Of a stretch of DNA of 64,000 nucleotides, positions 25,729 to 33,962 are shown one piece after another. Under the pieces are notes generated by a model. It saw only the letters and a program-made list of their open reading frames with translations, was not told where the DNA came from and made no database searches. Position 1 is the first letter of the stretch. Every line of letters begins with the position of its first letter. The stretch covers positions 372,001 to 436,000 of the forward strand of contig NZ_FTNM01000004.1 in assembly GCF_900156415.1 (NCBI RefSeq), read 5' to 3'. A program made the position numbers and the translations under genes. This stretch comes from Pontibacter lucknowensis (GTDB taxonomy: Bacteria > Bacteroidota > Bacteroidia > Cytophagales > Hymenobacteraceae).

Positions 25729-26589
25729 TTAATCCAGCACTTCGCTCACATGCTTGCGGATGTTGTGGCAGATCTGGTCAACAGGCAAATCGTTCGGGTC
25801 AGTGCCGAACGGGTTCTCGATCTCTTCGGCAATCAGCTCCAGACTGGCCAGGGCATACAGAATCAGGATAACGACCGGTATCACGTAATAGCTCAGGCTG
25901 AATACCCAGCCAAAGGGCAGCGTCATAACATAGAAGAAAATAAACTTCTTGATGAAGACGCTGTAGGTAAAAGGTATAGGCGTGTTCTTGATGCGCTCGC
26001 AGGCACCGCAGTGATCAGTCAGAGCTCTGATGTCTTCGTTGAGCACGAGCATCTGTGCCGTGTCAATTTTCCCCTGTTTATACATGGTATTCAGACGTAC
26101 ATACATGCCGGCGGCTACCTGGTTGGGCAGGTGTTTTTCTTTCTTCAGGTCGAGCACGGGATCCAGCTCACGGAAATCCTCGTTTTCGCGCAGCAGGCAT
26201 TTAAGAGCAAAGGCGTAGTTCGGGATCATCAACCTGAAAAAGCGACGGTCGTCTTTGTCAGTTGCGATGGCCTGCAGTTTGATGGCCAGGTTACGGGAAC
26301 TGTTGGTGATACCGCCCCATATCTTGCGGCCTTCCCACCAGCGGTCGTAGGCGGTGTTGGTGCGGAACACCAGCAAAAGCGAGATGACAAAACCCAGCAC
26401 GCTATGCATCATGCCTACGTTGCGGATGTACTGCGTCTCAGAAAGGTTCAGGAAGTTCAACTCTACGTAGGCAACCAGACCGGCATAGACGCCCACACCC
26501 AGCATAAGGGGCAGGAGTTTCCTGAAGGTGTCGGCCTTCGAGAAACGGAATATGAAAACGAACCAGTCTTTGGGGTTGTAGTTGATCAT
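25729..26589 (-). CDS. bestrophin-family ion channel
   Basis: A 286-residue membrane protein of the bestrophin family (bacterial members form pentameric ion channels). It begins MINYNPKDWFVFIF and has membrane helices at about 20-45 and 58-80. The conserved segments FRTNTAYDRWWEGRKIWGG and PLPFTYSVF-like (TPIPFTYSVFIKKFIFFY) are followed by two more helices and the C-terminal ENPFGTDPNDLPVDQIC typical of the family. Directly upstream of its start there is a terminator-like hairpin with a U-tract, described separately, so expression may be attenuated. Confidence 0.92.
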   Translation of the reverse strand: MINYNPKDWFVFIFRFSKADTFRKLLPLMLGVGVYAGLVAYVELNFLNLSETQYIRNVGMMHSVLGFVISLLLVFRTNTAYDRWWEGRKIWGGITNSSRNLAIKLQAIATDKDDRRFFRLMIPNYAFALKCLLRENEDFRELDPVLDLKKEKHLPNQVAAGMYVRLNTMYKQGKIDTAQMLVLNEDIRALTDHCGACERIKNTPIPFTYSVFIKKFIFFYVMTLPFGWVFSLSYYVIPVVILILYALASLELIAEEIENPFGTDPNDLPVDQICHNIRKHVSEVLD

Positions 26590-26590
26590 A

Positions 26591-26640
26591 AAAAAGAATC
26601 CGCTTAGCCCGTCCCTAAGTGAGCGGGCAGGCTAAGCGGG
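26591..26640 (-). promoter_or_regulatory. hairpin plus U-tract immediately before the bestrophin start (possible attenuator)
   Basis: CCGCTTAGCC at 26600-26609 and GGCTAAGCGG at 26630-26639 form a perfect 10-bp stem. On the minus strand, the coding strand of the bestrophin gene, the stem is followed by GATTCTTTTTT and then at once by the ATG at 26589. This is the layout of an intrinsic terminator in the leader. It could end transcription from upstream or act as an attenuator. Confidence 0.6.
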
Positions 26641-26823
26641 GTTCAGCTCGGCTAAAAGTTGAGCCTAAAGATAAGTACAAATTTTTTTAATGCGCAAGCC
26701 TCTGCTCCAAAAATAAATATGGTATTTTATTTATGTGTTTGATTATCAGTTGTATATACCAACATAGGGCTCTCCAGACTGCAGGGGACTAAAAATGAGC
26801 CCCTTTCAGCACATTTTAGCCTA

Positions 26824-26831
26824 TACCTTTG
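26824..26831 (+). promoter_or_regulatory. candidate Bacteroidota -7 promoter element
   Basis: TACCTTTG matches the Bacteroidota -7 consensus TAnnTTTG and lies 11 bases before the ATG of the DUF2236 gene, with TTTC about 20 bases upstream as a weak -33 element. It overlaps a copy of the abundant TATACCT motif. The very short leader this would give makes the call tentative. Confidence 0.3.
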
Positions 26832-26841
26832 TTCTAACGAT

Positions 26842-27606
26842 ATGGAATACTTTGTAAAGCAGGGCAGTGTGGTGCGTGAGATCTGGGGAAAGGGCGATAC
26901 CATCCTCTTCATTTTCGCGGGCGCCTCAGCCGAATTTGCACTCAACAAAGCGGTGGACTGGCTCTACTTCACCGGCCGGCTTCCCGCTGACCCGCTGGGC
27001 CGCTTGTTCTCGACAGTAGGCTATGCCCGCCAGATTGTGTTCTCCAGTCTTGATGGGGCCCACAAAGCGATCGATACGATGGCCAAGATTCACGCCGGGG
27101 TAGAGTCTAAACGCGGGATGTCTATACCTGACTGGGCATATCGTGACGTGCTGTTTATGCTGATCGACTATTCCATCCGCTCCTTTGAGTTACTGGAGCG
27201 GAAGCTTTCTGATGCCGAGAAGGAAAGTGTGTTTGAAGTGTTCTGGCGGGTAGGTACACGCATGGGGCTTCAGGGGCTGCCGGATAGTTACCAGTCCTGG
27301 CTCCACATGCGGCAGCGCCACTTAGAGGAAAACCTGGCAGCAAGCCACTTTACCACCGATCTGTACAAACAGTATCGCAAGCACCTGGGTCCGGTCCGGT
27401 ATAAGCTGTTGCTAGAGGGGCAGAAACTGATCGTGCCACCGATTGTGCGCGAGCAGCTTGCATTGGGTAAGTGGTCCGTCCTGAAACCAGTGCTGTCTGT
27501 CTACAAACTCAGCCGCAGGTTGCGTGCCGACTGGTTGATCAAGTCCCTGATCCTGCCACCGGCTTATAAGAGCGAAATAAAGGAACTGGATGTACACCCA
27601 GCCTAA
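26842..27606 (+). CDS. DUF2236 (MpaB/rubber-oxygenase-like) protein
   Basis: A 254-residue helical protein resembling the ER-bound oxygenase MpaB / latex-clearing protein catalytic fold (DUF2236). Family-like segments are GDTILFIFAGASAEFALNKA, VGYARQIVFSSLDGAHKAI and WAYRDVLFMLIDYSI. Characterised relatives bind haem b through a histidine. No signal peptide is present. Many bacterial members are uncharacterised, so oxygenase activity is inference. It stands alone on the plus strand, convergent with the flavoprotein gene. Confidence 0.8.
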   Translation: MEYFVKQGSVVREIWGKGDTILFIFAGASAEFALNKAVDWLYFTGRLPADPLGRLFSTVGYARQIVFSSLDGAHKAIDTMAKIHAGVESKRGMSIPDWAYRDVLFMLIDYSIRSFELLERKLSDAEKESVFEVFWRVGTRMGLQGLPDSYQSWLHMRQRHLEENLAASHFTTDLYKQYRKHLGPVRYKLLLEGQKLIVPPIVREQLALGKWSVLKPVLSVYKLSRRLRADWLIKSLILPPAYKSEIKELDVHPA

Positions 27607-27655
27607 AGAACTGCTGGTAATTCTTTGGTCGGTTTTTTATGTTAAATAAATGTGT

Positions 27656-28717
27656 CTAAACCTGCTCCAGGTGTTTTTGAATTTCCGCAACAGTTTGCCG
27701 GGCGCTTCTGCCCACTCCAATGAGGGTGGCGGAGGCGAAGCCGGTCCAGTTGCCATAGCCTACCAGCCAAAGCCCCGGCTGCTGTGTTGACCTGGAGCCC
27801 TCGACAGCTACTCTTCCTTTTTCGTCGCGCTCCAACTGCAGGCAGGCGAGGTGGTCCAGTGCATAGCGGTAGCCCGTGCACCAGATCACGGCATCAATCT
27901 TCTCTTGTTTACCATTTTGCCAGACAACACCCTGCTCATAGAAGCGCAAGAAGGGACGCACCGTGTGTAATGCTCCCCGATCACGGGCTTTCTTCACCGG
28001 CGGCACCATCACAATATTGCCGACATGAAACTGTGAGCTGTTCACCTCCCGCCCATGCTGCATGGCATAGTAACGCGCCGACGCCTGGTCAAAAAGCACA
28101 CGCCCGTCCACATCGTCCGGCAGAAAGGTTACTTCCTCCAGTGTTACCCAGCTTGTATCCGCCACTTCCGATACTTCAGCCAGAATCTGCGCCCCGGAGT
28201 TACCGCCGCCTACGATCAGCACCCGCTTTCCGGAGAACGGCTCCGGTTTTTTGTAGGCAGCCGAGTGCAACTGCTTTCCTTTGAATTTATCAGCGTCTGG
28301 GATGTCAGGTATGAAAGGCTTTCGGAAGGAGCCGGTGGCACTAATGACGGTGCGGGTATAGTAAGTCTTCTCCTTGGTTTTAATCACGTAGAGGCCATCT
28401 TCAAAACAGACATCCTGTACATGTACAGGCCTTTCTACCGGTACTTTATACCTGTTCTCGTACTGCGTCAGGTAGTCGATCACCTCGTCACGGGAAGGGT
28501 ACTCGTCCTTGCTCTCCGGCATCAACCAGCCAGGCAGACTGCTGAAGGCAGCAGGGGAGAAGAGGGTGAGGGAATCCCAGTAGTGTCGCCAGGAAGCGCC
28601 GGGAGCCTGCTGGTCATCCAGTAACAGGTAATTGAGATTTGCCCGGTTCAGGTAATAGCCACAGGCCAGCGCACTTTGTCCACCGCCAATCACGATGGTG
28701 TCGTAGATCTTTTGCAT
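27656..28717 (-). CDS. FAD/NAD(P)-dependent flavoprotein monooxygenase-like oxidoreductase
   Basis: A 353-residue class B flavoprotein monooxygenase-like enzyme (the group annotated as CzcO or ArsO-like). The N-terminal FAD dinucleotide-binding motif VIGGGQSALACGYYL lies at about 10-25 and the NADPH-binding motif VLIVGGGNSGAQIL at about 166-180. Between them is SLTLFSPAAFSSLPGW, and near the C-terminus ATLIGVGRSARQTVAEI. The preferred substrate is not apparent. It is a single gene, convergent with the DUF2236 gene and followed upstream by a 275-base gap with an interspersed repeat. Confidence 0.88.
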   Translation of the reverse strand: MQKIYDTIVIGGGQSALACGYYLNRANLNYLLLDDQQAPGASWRHYWDSLTLFSPAAFSSLPGWLMPESKDEYPSRDEVIDYLTQYENRYKVPVERPVHVQDVCFEDGLYVIKTKEKTYYTRTVISATGSFRKPFIPDIPDADKFKGKQLHSAAYKKPEPFSGKRVLIVGGGNSGAQILAEVSEVADTSWVTLEEVTFLPDDVDGRVLFDQASARYYAMQHGREVNSSQFHVGNIVMVPPVKKARDRGALHTVRPFLRFYEQGVVWQNGKQEKIDAVIWCTGYRYALDHLACLQLERDEKGRVAVEGSRSTQQPGLWLVGYGNWTGFASATLIGVGRSARQTVAEIQKHLEQV

Positions 28718-28761
28718 GTCAGGTAAGCTGTTGATGTGGGAAGATACGGGATTTAAGCTTT

Positions 28762-28847
28762 TCTGTCATTTCGGACAGAGCGATAAATCCGGAGTATTGC
28801 TTCGATCTTGAAATAATTCAGATCTCTCCTTTCGTCGAGATGACAGA
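28762..28847. repeat. MITE-like intergenic repeat
   Basis: An 86-base segment bounded by TCTGTCATTTCG and CGAGATGACAGA, which are inverted repeats with one mismatch. Similar sequence carrying the phrase TCGAGATGACA is, as I recall, scattered through many Bacteroidota genomes. It has no coding capacity and lies in the gap between the flavoprotein gene start and the tricorn protease gene. Confidence 0.5.
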
Positions 28848-28947
28848 TTAGGTAAGCTACCTGCTTTAGGGTAAGGAAGGAGACGAATTGAGGTATGCTG
28901 CGTCAGGTATAACTAATTAAAACCCAGGTATAGCCGAGGCAAAAACA

Positions 28948-28975
28948 AAACGCCCCGACCAGAGCCGGGGCGTTT
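28948..28975. terminator. terminator of the tricorn-type protease gene
   Basis: AAACGCCCCG at 28948-28957 and CGGGGCGTTT at 28966-28975 form a 10-bp stem downstream of the stop codon at 28994 on the minus strand. It is flanked by AGGTATA at about 28927 and TATACCT at about 28979, in inverted orientation. Confidence 0.85.
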
Positions 28976-28993
28976 CCTATACCTGCGGGTAGC

Positions 28994-31900
28994 TTATTTC
29001 TGAGCGCTTCCCTGAGTTTCTATATCTTTCAGCAGTTCGCGAACGGCTGCCTCCAGTTGCTGGTCTTTGCCTTTACTTACCAGTTCGTATTCGTTCGCCA
29101 CTTTCACGTCTGGCTCAGTCTGCAGGTTCTCCAGGTACTGTCCCTGCACATCCTTTACGCCCAGTGGTGGCACGCCCCATCGCACTGATCCGTTCTGCAG
29201 CATTTCCCAGCCGGCGAAGGTACAGGTGCCCGGTACCGGCATACCTACCAACTTGCCCAGCTTCAGGTCAGCATAGCTGAAAGCGAAGCAGTGTCCGTCG
29301 CTGTAGTTGGCTTCGTTGGCAAGCGCAATACTCGGCTTGGTCCATCGGAACGAAGGCTCAATACCCATGGAGCGGGTATCGTTGGTGTAGTCGAGGAACT
29401 TCTTGCCACTCAGGAACATGGCGAGGTCTGCTACCAGGTCACCGCCGCCGTTGTTGCGGGTGTCTACCACCATACCTTTGCGGTTGGCGTATTTGCCCAT
29501 TACCTCTTCATACACTGTGCGGTAGCTTGGGTCGTTCATGCCCGGTATGTGCACGTAACCCAGTTGCCCGTTGCTCAGGCGATCTACCTCCTCGGCGTTG
29601 CGGCGTACCCAGCGCTTGTACAGCAAGGCATTTTCCTCGCTTTGCGAGATAGGCTTCACGGTGATATCTCTTCTGTTTTTGCCATTGGCATCCATCACAG
29701 TGAGCAGGGTATTCTTGCCTGCTTTGCGGTTCAGGAACTGCGCCAGGTCCTTGTCCGGTGTAATGGTTTCGCCATCGATCTTCTCGATGATCATGCCTGC
29801 CTGCAGGTTCATACCCGCCTTAGTCAGCGGTCCCCCCACGATCACCTCGTCCAGTTTAATGCCGTTGCCGGTATAGGTCTGGTCGTAGAAGATGCCCAAT
29901 GAGGCAGTAGCGTCACCGTTCGGATCGTTTTTGCTGTAGCTGGCGCCGGAGTGCGATACGTTCAGCTCGCCCAGCAGTTCGCTCAGCATTTCAGTGAATT
30001 CATGGTCGTTGCTGATGTGAGGTAAATAAGCCTCGTAGTCAGCCTTCAGCTCATCCCACTTAGCGCCGTGATAGCCGGCGGTGTAGAAGGTCTGCTTTGT
30101 GCGGCGCCACACGTGCTCGAACATAAAGGCACGCTCGGCGGCGGCATCCAGGTTCATCTCGCCGTCGATCTTCACAGTTTCCTGCTTCGTGCTGTTACTA
30201 GGATCCAGCTTCACGATCTTACCATCCGACTCCAGGAAAATGTTCTTCTGCTCTTTGTCCCATACCATGCTGGCGCGGTTGGCGTTGAGGGTCACCAGCA
30301 TTTTGGTTTCCTTGCTGCGCAGGCTCGTGGACCATAGGTTGTAGCCTTTCTCAAACTTAGCCAGGTAGTACAGTGTTTCTCCGTCTTTCGACACCAGTGC
30401 GTCCGACAGGTTGGAAGAGTGCAGCGTCAGTTTCGCTTTGCGGTAGTTCAGGCCCTCCCAATCGATCTGCAGCTCTTCTTTTTTAGGAGCGTCGTCTTTC
30501 CTGGCTTTTTTCTTCTTGTCCTGCTCTTTTTCCTTCTCCTTTTCTTTGGCCGCTTTTTCTTCCTGTTCCTTCAGCAGGGCATAATCCTCTTTGCTGAGTC
30601 TGAACTTGTCGAAGGCGTCCTGCGTGAAGAACATGGCGTATACGTCGGCCTGTGCGCCACCGCTGTTGGCCTGGCTGCGCATACCGTCACGGGTACTGTT
30701 CCAGATCATCATCTTGCCGCCCTGCATCCATTTCGGAGCAAAGTCATTGTAGCCGCTTTCGGTCAGGTTGATCTTCTTGCCTTTGCCGTCTGCCGAAATA
30801 ATGCCCACCTCGCCATTGGCGAAGCCTGGCTCAGAGTACTCGAACAGCAGCCATTTGCCATCCGGGCTCCAGGTATAATATTGGTCGTTGTCGCGCATGG
30901 AGAAGAGCTCCTGCGTCGTCAGCAGCGTGCGTACCTGCTTGCTGGCCAGGTTGAGCACCTTCAGGGTCATGCGGTCTTCCAGGAAAGCCACTTCTTTTCC
31001 GTCCGGAGAATAAAGCGGGGAGTAGTTCTCCTTGTCGTTTTCGATCAGTGGCGTTTCCTTCAGCAGGGTAGAGGCATAGAAGTAAGGCTCCTCCTCGCGT
31101 ACGATGTCCGTCTTGTAGATCTTCCAGCTCTTGCCGCGCTCGCTGGCATAGAGCAGCGACTTACCGTCAGGGGAGAAGCTCACGCTGCGCTCCTGCTCCG
31201 GCGTGTTGGTGATGCGCTTGGTCACAGAACCCTCTACGGCGCTCACAAACACCTCTCCGCGGTAAATGAAGGCAACCTCCTTGCCGTTAGGTGACACGGC
31301 CAGATCACGTATGCCATTGCCCACTGATAGGATGCTCTCATTATTACTCTTGGCATCTGTCGCGATGCGAATGTTCACTTTCTGCGCCTGACCGTTCGGT
31401 TTGCGGGTATAGAGCTCGCCGTTCTGGCTAAAGGAAAGCGTCCCGTCCTTGGCAGCGGTCAGGAAGCGCACCGGGTGCTTCTCAAACCTGGTCACCTGCT
31501 CTGGTTTGGCAGGGCCCTTGGCGGCCATGCTGTACACGTTGAAGGTACCGCTGGCCTCGCTCAGGAAGTAGATGGTTTTCTCGTTATCAGCAAAAACCGG
31601 GTTGCGATCCTCACCTTCGTAGGTTGTCAGCTTGGTGTGCTTGCCGGATTTGGTATCGTAAGACCAGATGTCACGTGCTACGGAGGACACGTGGTGTTTG
31701 CGCCAGCTATTCTCGCCGCCTTTCCGGTCGTGGTAGAGCATGGTACTGCCATCGCGGCTCAGCTTCACGTCCTCGGCTGGTGTAGTGAGCACCTGCTTCA
31801 CGCGACCACCCGCAACAGCCACCTGGTACAGCTCCGAATGATAGGCGGTTGGGTACTGGCGGTTGCTGGCTGCGTCGAGGCGGGTAGAACCGAAGTATAC

Positions 31901-32269
31901 CGTTTTGTTGTCGTGGCTGAACTCGTACGGGAATTCGTTTGCTGAGTGGTAGGTAATGCGCTGGGCTGTACCACCAGTGGCCGGCATCACAAAGATGTCG
32001 AAATTGCCGTAGCGGTCGCTGGCGAAGGCGATGGACTTGCCATCGTGGCTCCACACCGGCATGAAGTCATGCGCCTCGTGCAGGGTGAGTGGAACGGCCG
32101 TGCCACCCGCTGCCGGTACGGTATAAAGGTCTCCTTTGTACGTGAAAACGATGGTTTTGCCATCAGGGGAAATAGCCGGGTAGCGCATCCAGGAAGGTGC
32201 GTCCTGTGCAGCAACTGAAAGCGCCGATCCGGCGGTCAGCAATGCTGCTAAAGCATACTTTTTGATCAT
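28994..32269 (-). CDS. tricorn-type S41 protease
   Basis: A 1091-residue exported peptidase related to the tricorn protease. A signal peptide (cleavage near SVAAQD) is followed by TolB/WD-like beta-propeller repeats to about residue 540 (SPDGKTIVFTYKGDLYTV, SHDGKSIAFASDRYGNFDI, SPDGKEVAFLEDR). A lysine/glutamate-rich linker lies at about 560-590. A helical core and a PDZ domain at about 770-850 (AGMNLQAGMIIEKIDGETI) precede the S41 catalytic domain, with VVDTRNNGGGDLVADLA and the nucleophile segment ANYSDGHCFAFSY. It most likely degrades peptides in the periplasm or at the surface. Monocistronic by its surroundings. Confidence 0.93.
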   Translation of the reverse strand: MIKKYALAALLTAGSALSVAAQDAPSWMRYPAISPDGKTIVFTYKGDLYTVPAAGGTAVPLTLHEAHDFMPVWSHDGKSIAFASDRYGNFDIFVMPATGGTAQRITYHSANEFPYEFSHDNKTVYFGSTRLDAASNRQYPTAYHSELYQVAVAGGRVKQVLTTPAEDVKLSRDGSTMLYHDRKGGENSWRKHHVSSVARDIWSYDTKSGKHTKLTTYEGEDRNPVFADNEKTIYFLSEASGTFNVYSMAAKGPAKPEQVTRFEKHPVRFLTAAKDGTLSFSQNGELYTRKPNGQAQKVNIRIATDAKSNNESILSVGNGIRDLAVSPNGKEVAFIYRGEVFVSAVEGSVTKRITNTPEQERSVSFSPDGKSLLYASERGKSWKIYKTDIVREEEPYFYASTLLKETPLIENDKENYSPLYSPDGKEVAFLEDRMTLKVLNLASKQVRTLLTTQELFSMRDNDQYYTWSPDGKWLLFEYSEPGFANGEVGIISADGKGKKINLTESGYNDFAPKWMQGGKMMIWNSTRDGMRSQANSGGAQADVYAMFFTQDAFDKFRLSKEDYALLKEQEEKAAKEKEKEKEQDKKKKARKDDAPKKEELQIDWEGLNYRKAKLTLHSSNLSDALVSKDGETLYYLAKFEKGYNLWSTSLRSKETKMLVTLNANRASMVWDKEQKNIFLESDGKIVKLDPSNSTKQETVKIDGEMNLDAAAERAFMFEHVWRRTKQTFYTAGYHGAKWDELKADYEAYLPHISNDHEFTEMLSELLGELNVSHSGASYSKNDPNGDATASLGIFYDQTYTGNGIKLDEVIVGGPLTKAGMNLQAGMIIEKIDGETITPDKDLAQFLNRKAGKNTLLTVMDANGKNRRDITVKPISQSEENALLYKRWVRRNAEEVDRLSNGQLGYVHIPGMNDPSYRTVYEEVMGKYANRKGMVVDTRNNGGGDLVADLAMFLSGKKFLDYTNDTRSMGIEPSFRWTKPSIALANEANYSDGHCFAFSYADLKLGKLVGMPVPGTCTFAGWEMLQNGSVRWGVPPLGVKDVQGQYLENLQTEPDVKVANEYELVSKGKDQQLEAAVRELLKDIETQGSAQK

Positions 32270-32329
32270 TGGGTTCGGATTGAAAGCCCTAATTTAAGGA
32301 TTTGTGGGAAAAATATACGAGGTAATTGC

Positions 32330-33640
32330 TTAATGCGACTGCATCACGAGCGCCAGCACACTAAATGCGACAATCACCCACAGCGTAGGCGATATGGTTC
32401 TGGCGTTTCCGGTGGCGACCTTGAGTACAGCCCAGCTCAGAAAGCCCCAGATGATGCCCTGTGAAATAGAGTAGGTAAAGGGGATCAGCACCATGGCCAG
32501 AAAGGCAGGTATGGCTTCATCCATCTTCAGCCAGTTGATTTTGACAACCGGTCTTACCATAAAGGCACCAACCAAAACCAGGGCCGGAGCAGTCGCAATG
32601 GCCGGAATCATGGAGAGGAGCGGAGCCAGAAAAAGGAAAGGTAAAAACAATAAACCACCTACCACCGCAGTCAGTCCAGAGCGGCCGCCGGCCTCAATTC
32701 CGACTGCCGACTCCACATAGGCCGTGCCGGGGCTGGAGCCGAGCAAACCTGCAATGGTAGTAGACATGGCATCAGCTGTTAGAGAACGGGCTACATTGCG
32801 TGGCTCCCCGTGCTCATCTGTCAGGTTGGCGGCTTCGGCCAGACCTACAAAGGTGGAAAGACTGTCGAACAAATCGGTGAAGACGAAAGCGAAGATCACC
32901 GGAAAGACAGCAAACTGCAGCGAATTGATCAGATCCAATTGTAGGACCAGGCTGAAGTCGGGCGTAGAAAAGAGTCCCTGCCAGCTGATAACCGGATCAG
33001 CCTCCATGGCCCACCAGCGACCCAGCGGATAAGCCGCCAGGGTAGTCAGCACAATACCGATCAGGATGGCTCCCGTTACGTTGCGTGTGATCAGGACCGC
33101 CATCAGAAATAGCCCACCCAGAAAAGTAAGGACTGACGGCGAAAGCGGACCAAGGCCAACAGTCGTAGCCGGATTGGATACAATGAAGCCGGCATTGGCA
33201 AAACCGATGAGGGTGATGAACAGTCCTATGCCTGCGGCGATGGCGTAACGCAAAGGGCGGGGGATGGCCTTGACAATCAGGGTGCGTACCTTGAAGACCG
33301 AGAGCAGCAGGAAGATGATGCCTGACCAGAAAACAGCTCCCAAAGCCACTTGCCACGTGATGCCCATGCCCATCACCGCAGAAAAAGTGAAGAAAGCATT
33401 CAGCCCCATGCCTGGCGCCACAATAATCGGATTGCGGGCATAAATTCCCATCATCACGCTACTGAAGAAAGACACCAAGACCGTCGCCGTCAACGCTCCC
33501 GAAAAAGGCATTCCCGCCTGACTCAAAATGGATGGATTAACGACAACTATATAAGCAGTGGCCAGAAACGAGGTGAGCCCAGCCAGGACCTCTGTCCGAA
33601 TGTTCGTGTTATTCTTTTTTAGCTCAAAGTATGACTCCAT
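32330..33640 (-). CDS. NCS2-family purine/pyrimidine permease
   Basis: An inner-membrane nucleobase:cation symporter of about 436 residues, of the AzgA/PbuG (adenine, guanine, hypoxanthine) branch. The start is set at the ATG at 33640 (MESYFELKKNNTNIRTE); the 15-residue extension begins with TTG. Family marks are EVLAGLTSFLATAYIVVVNP, VAPGMGLNAFFTF and the GSSPGTAYVESAVGIEAGGR loop, all typical of this branch. About 12-14 hydrophobic helices are present. It is divergent from a TonB-dependent receptor gene across a 322-base AT-rich region. Confidence 0.93.
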   Translation of the reverse strand: MESYFELKKNNTNIRTEVLAGLTSFLATAYIVVVNPSILSQAGMPFSGALTATVLVSFFSSVMMGIYARNPIIVAPGMGLNAFFTFSAVMGMGITWQVALGAVFWSGIIFLLLSVFKVRTLIVKAIPRPLRYAIAAGIGLFITLIGFANAGFIVSNPATTVGLGPLSPSVLTFLGGLFLMAVLITRNVTGAILIGIVLTTLAAYPLGRWWAMEADPVISWQGLFSTPDFSLVLQLDLINSLQFAVFPVIFAFVFTDLFDSLSTFVGLAEAANLTDEHGEPRNVARSLTADAMSTTIAGLLGSSPGTAYVESAVGIEAGGRSGLTAVVGGLLFLPFLFLAPLLSMIPAIATAPALVLVGAFMVRPVVKINWLKMDEAIPAFLAMVLIPFTYSISQGIIWGFLSWAVLKVATGNARTISPTLWVIVAFSVLALVMQSH

Positions 33641-33962
33641 GCTCGGACGTGGGTTAGCAAGGTATGACGGTTTAATATTAGGCAATTTATACGGAGATAT
33701 CTTAACAAAATGTTAAAGTCCGGTATTGCGCTCAACTTTTTCTTGCTTTAAAGCAACCCTTCACTTACAACACTTCTCTCTTGCTTTAAACTTACCTGAT
33801 CGGATTGTCCATTTTTAAAACACAGTGTTCATTATCAGACACATAGATAGAACAGGTGTCGGTTGAATATGGTCTAATGTGTTGAAATCAAGCATTTTAT
33901 GTTGTTGGCATGCAATTAGAATAAGGATAAATAAACTATGAAAAATATTTAATCCAGTCCAC
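33641..33962. promoter_or_regulatory. 322-base divergent promoter region
   Basis: This AT-rich gap lies between the divergent NCS2 permease and TonB-receptor genes. It contains a palindrome, TTAACA-AAA-TGTTAA, at 33702-33716, about 62 bases upstream of the permease start, which could be an operator. I see no purine riboswitch core. No open reading frame of note is present. Confidence 0.4.

Noticed and set aside
33641..33962. Purine riboswitch upstream of the NCS2 permease
   Set aside because: I could not find the paired stems and conserved junction of a purine riboswitch in the leader.
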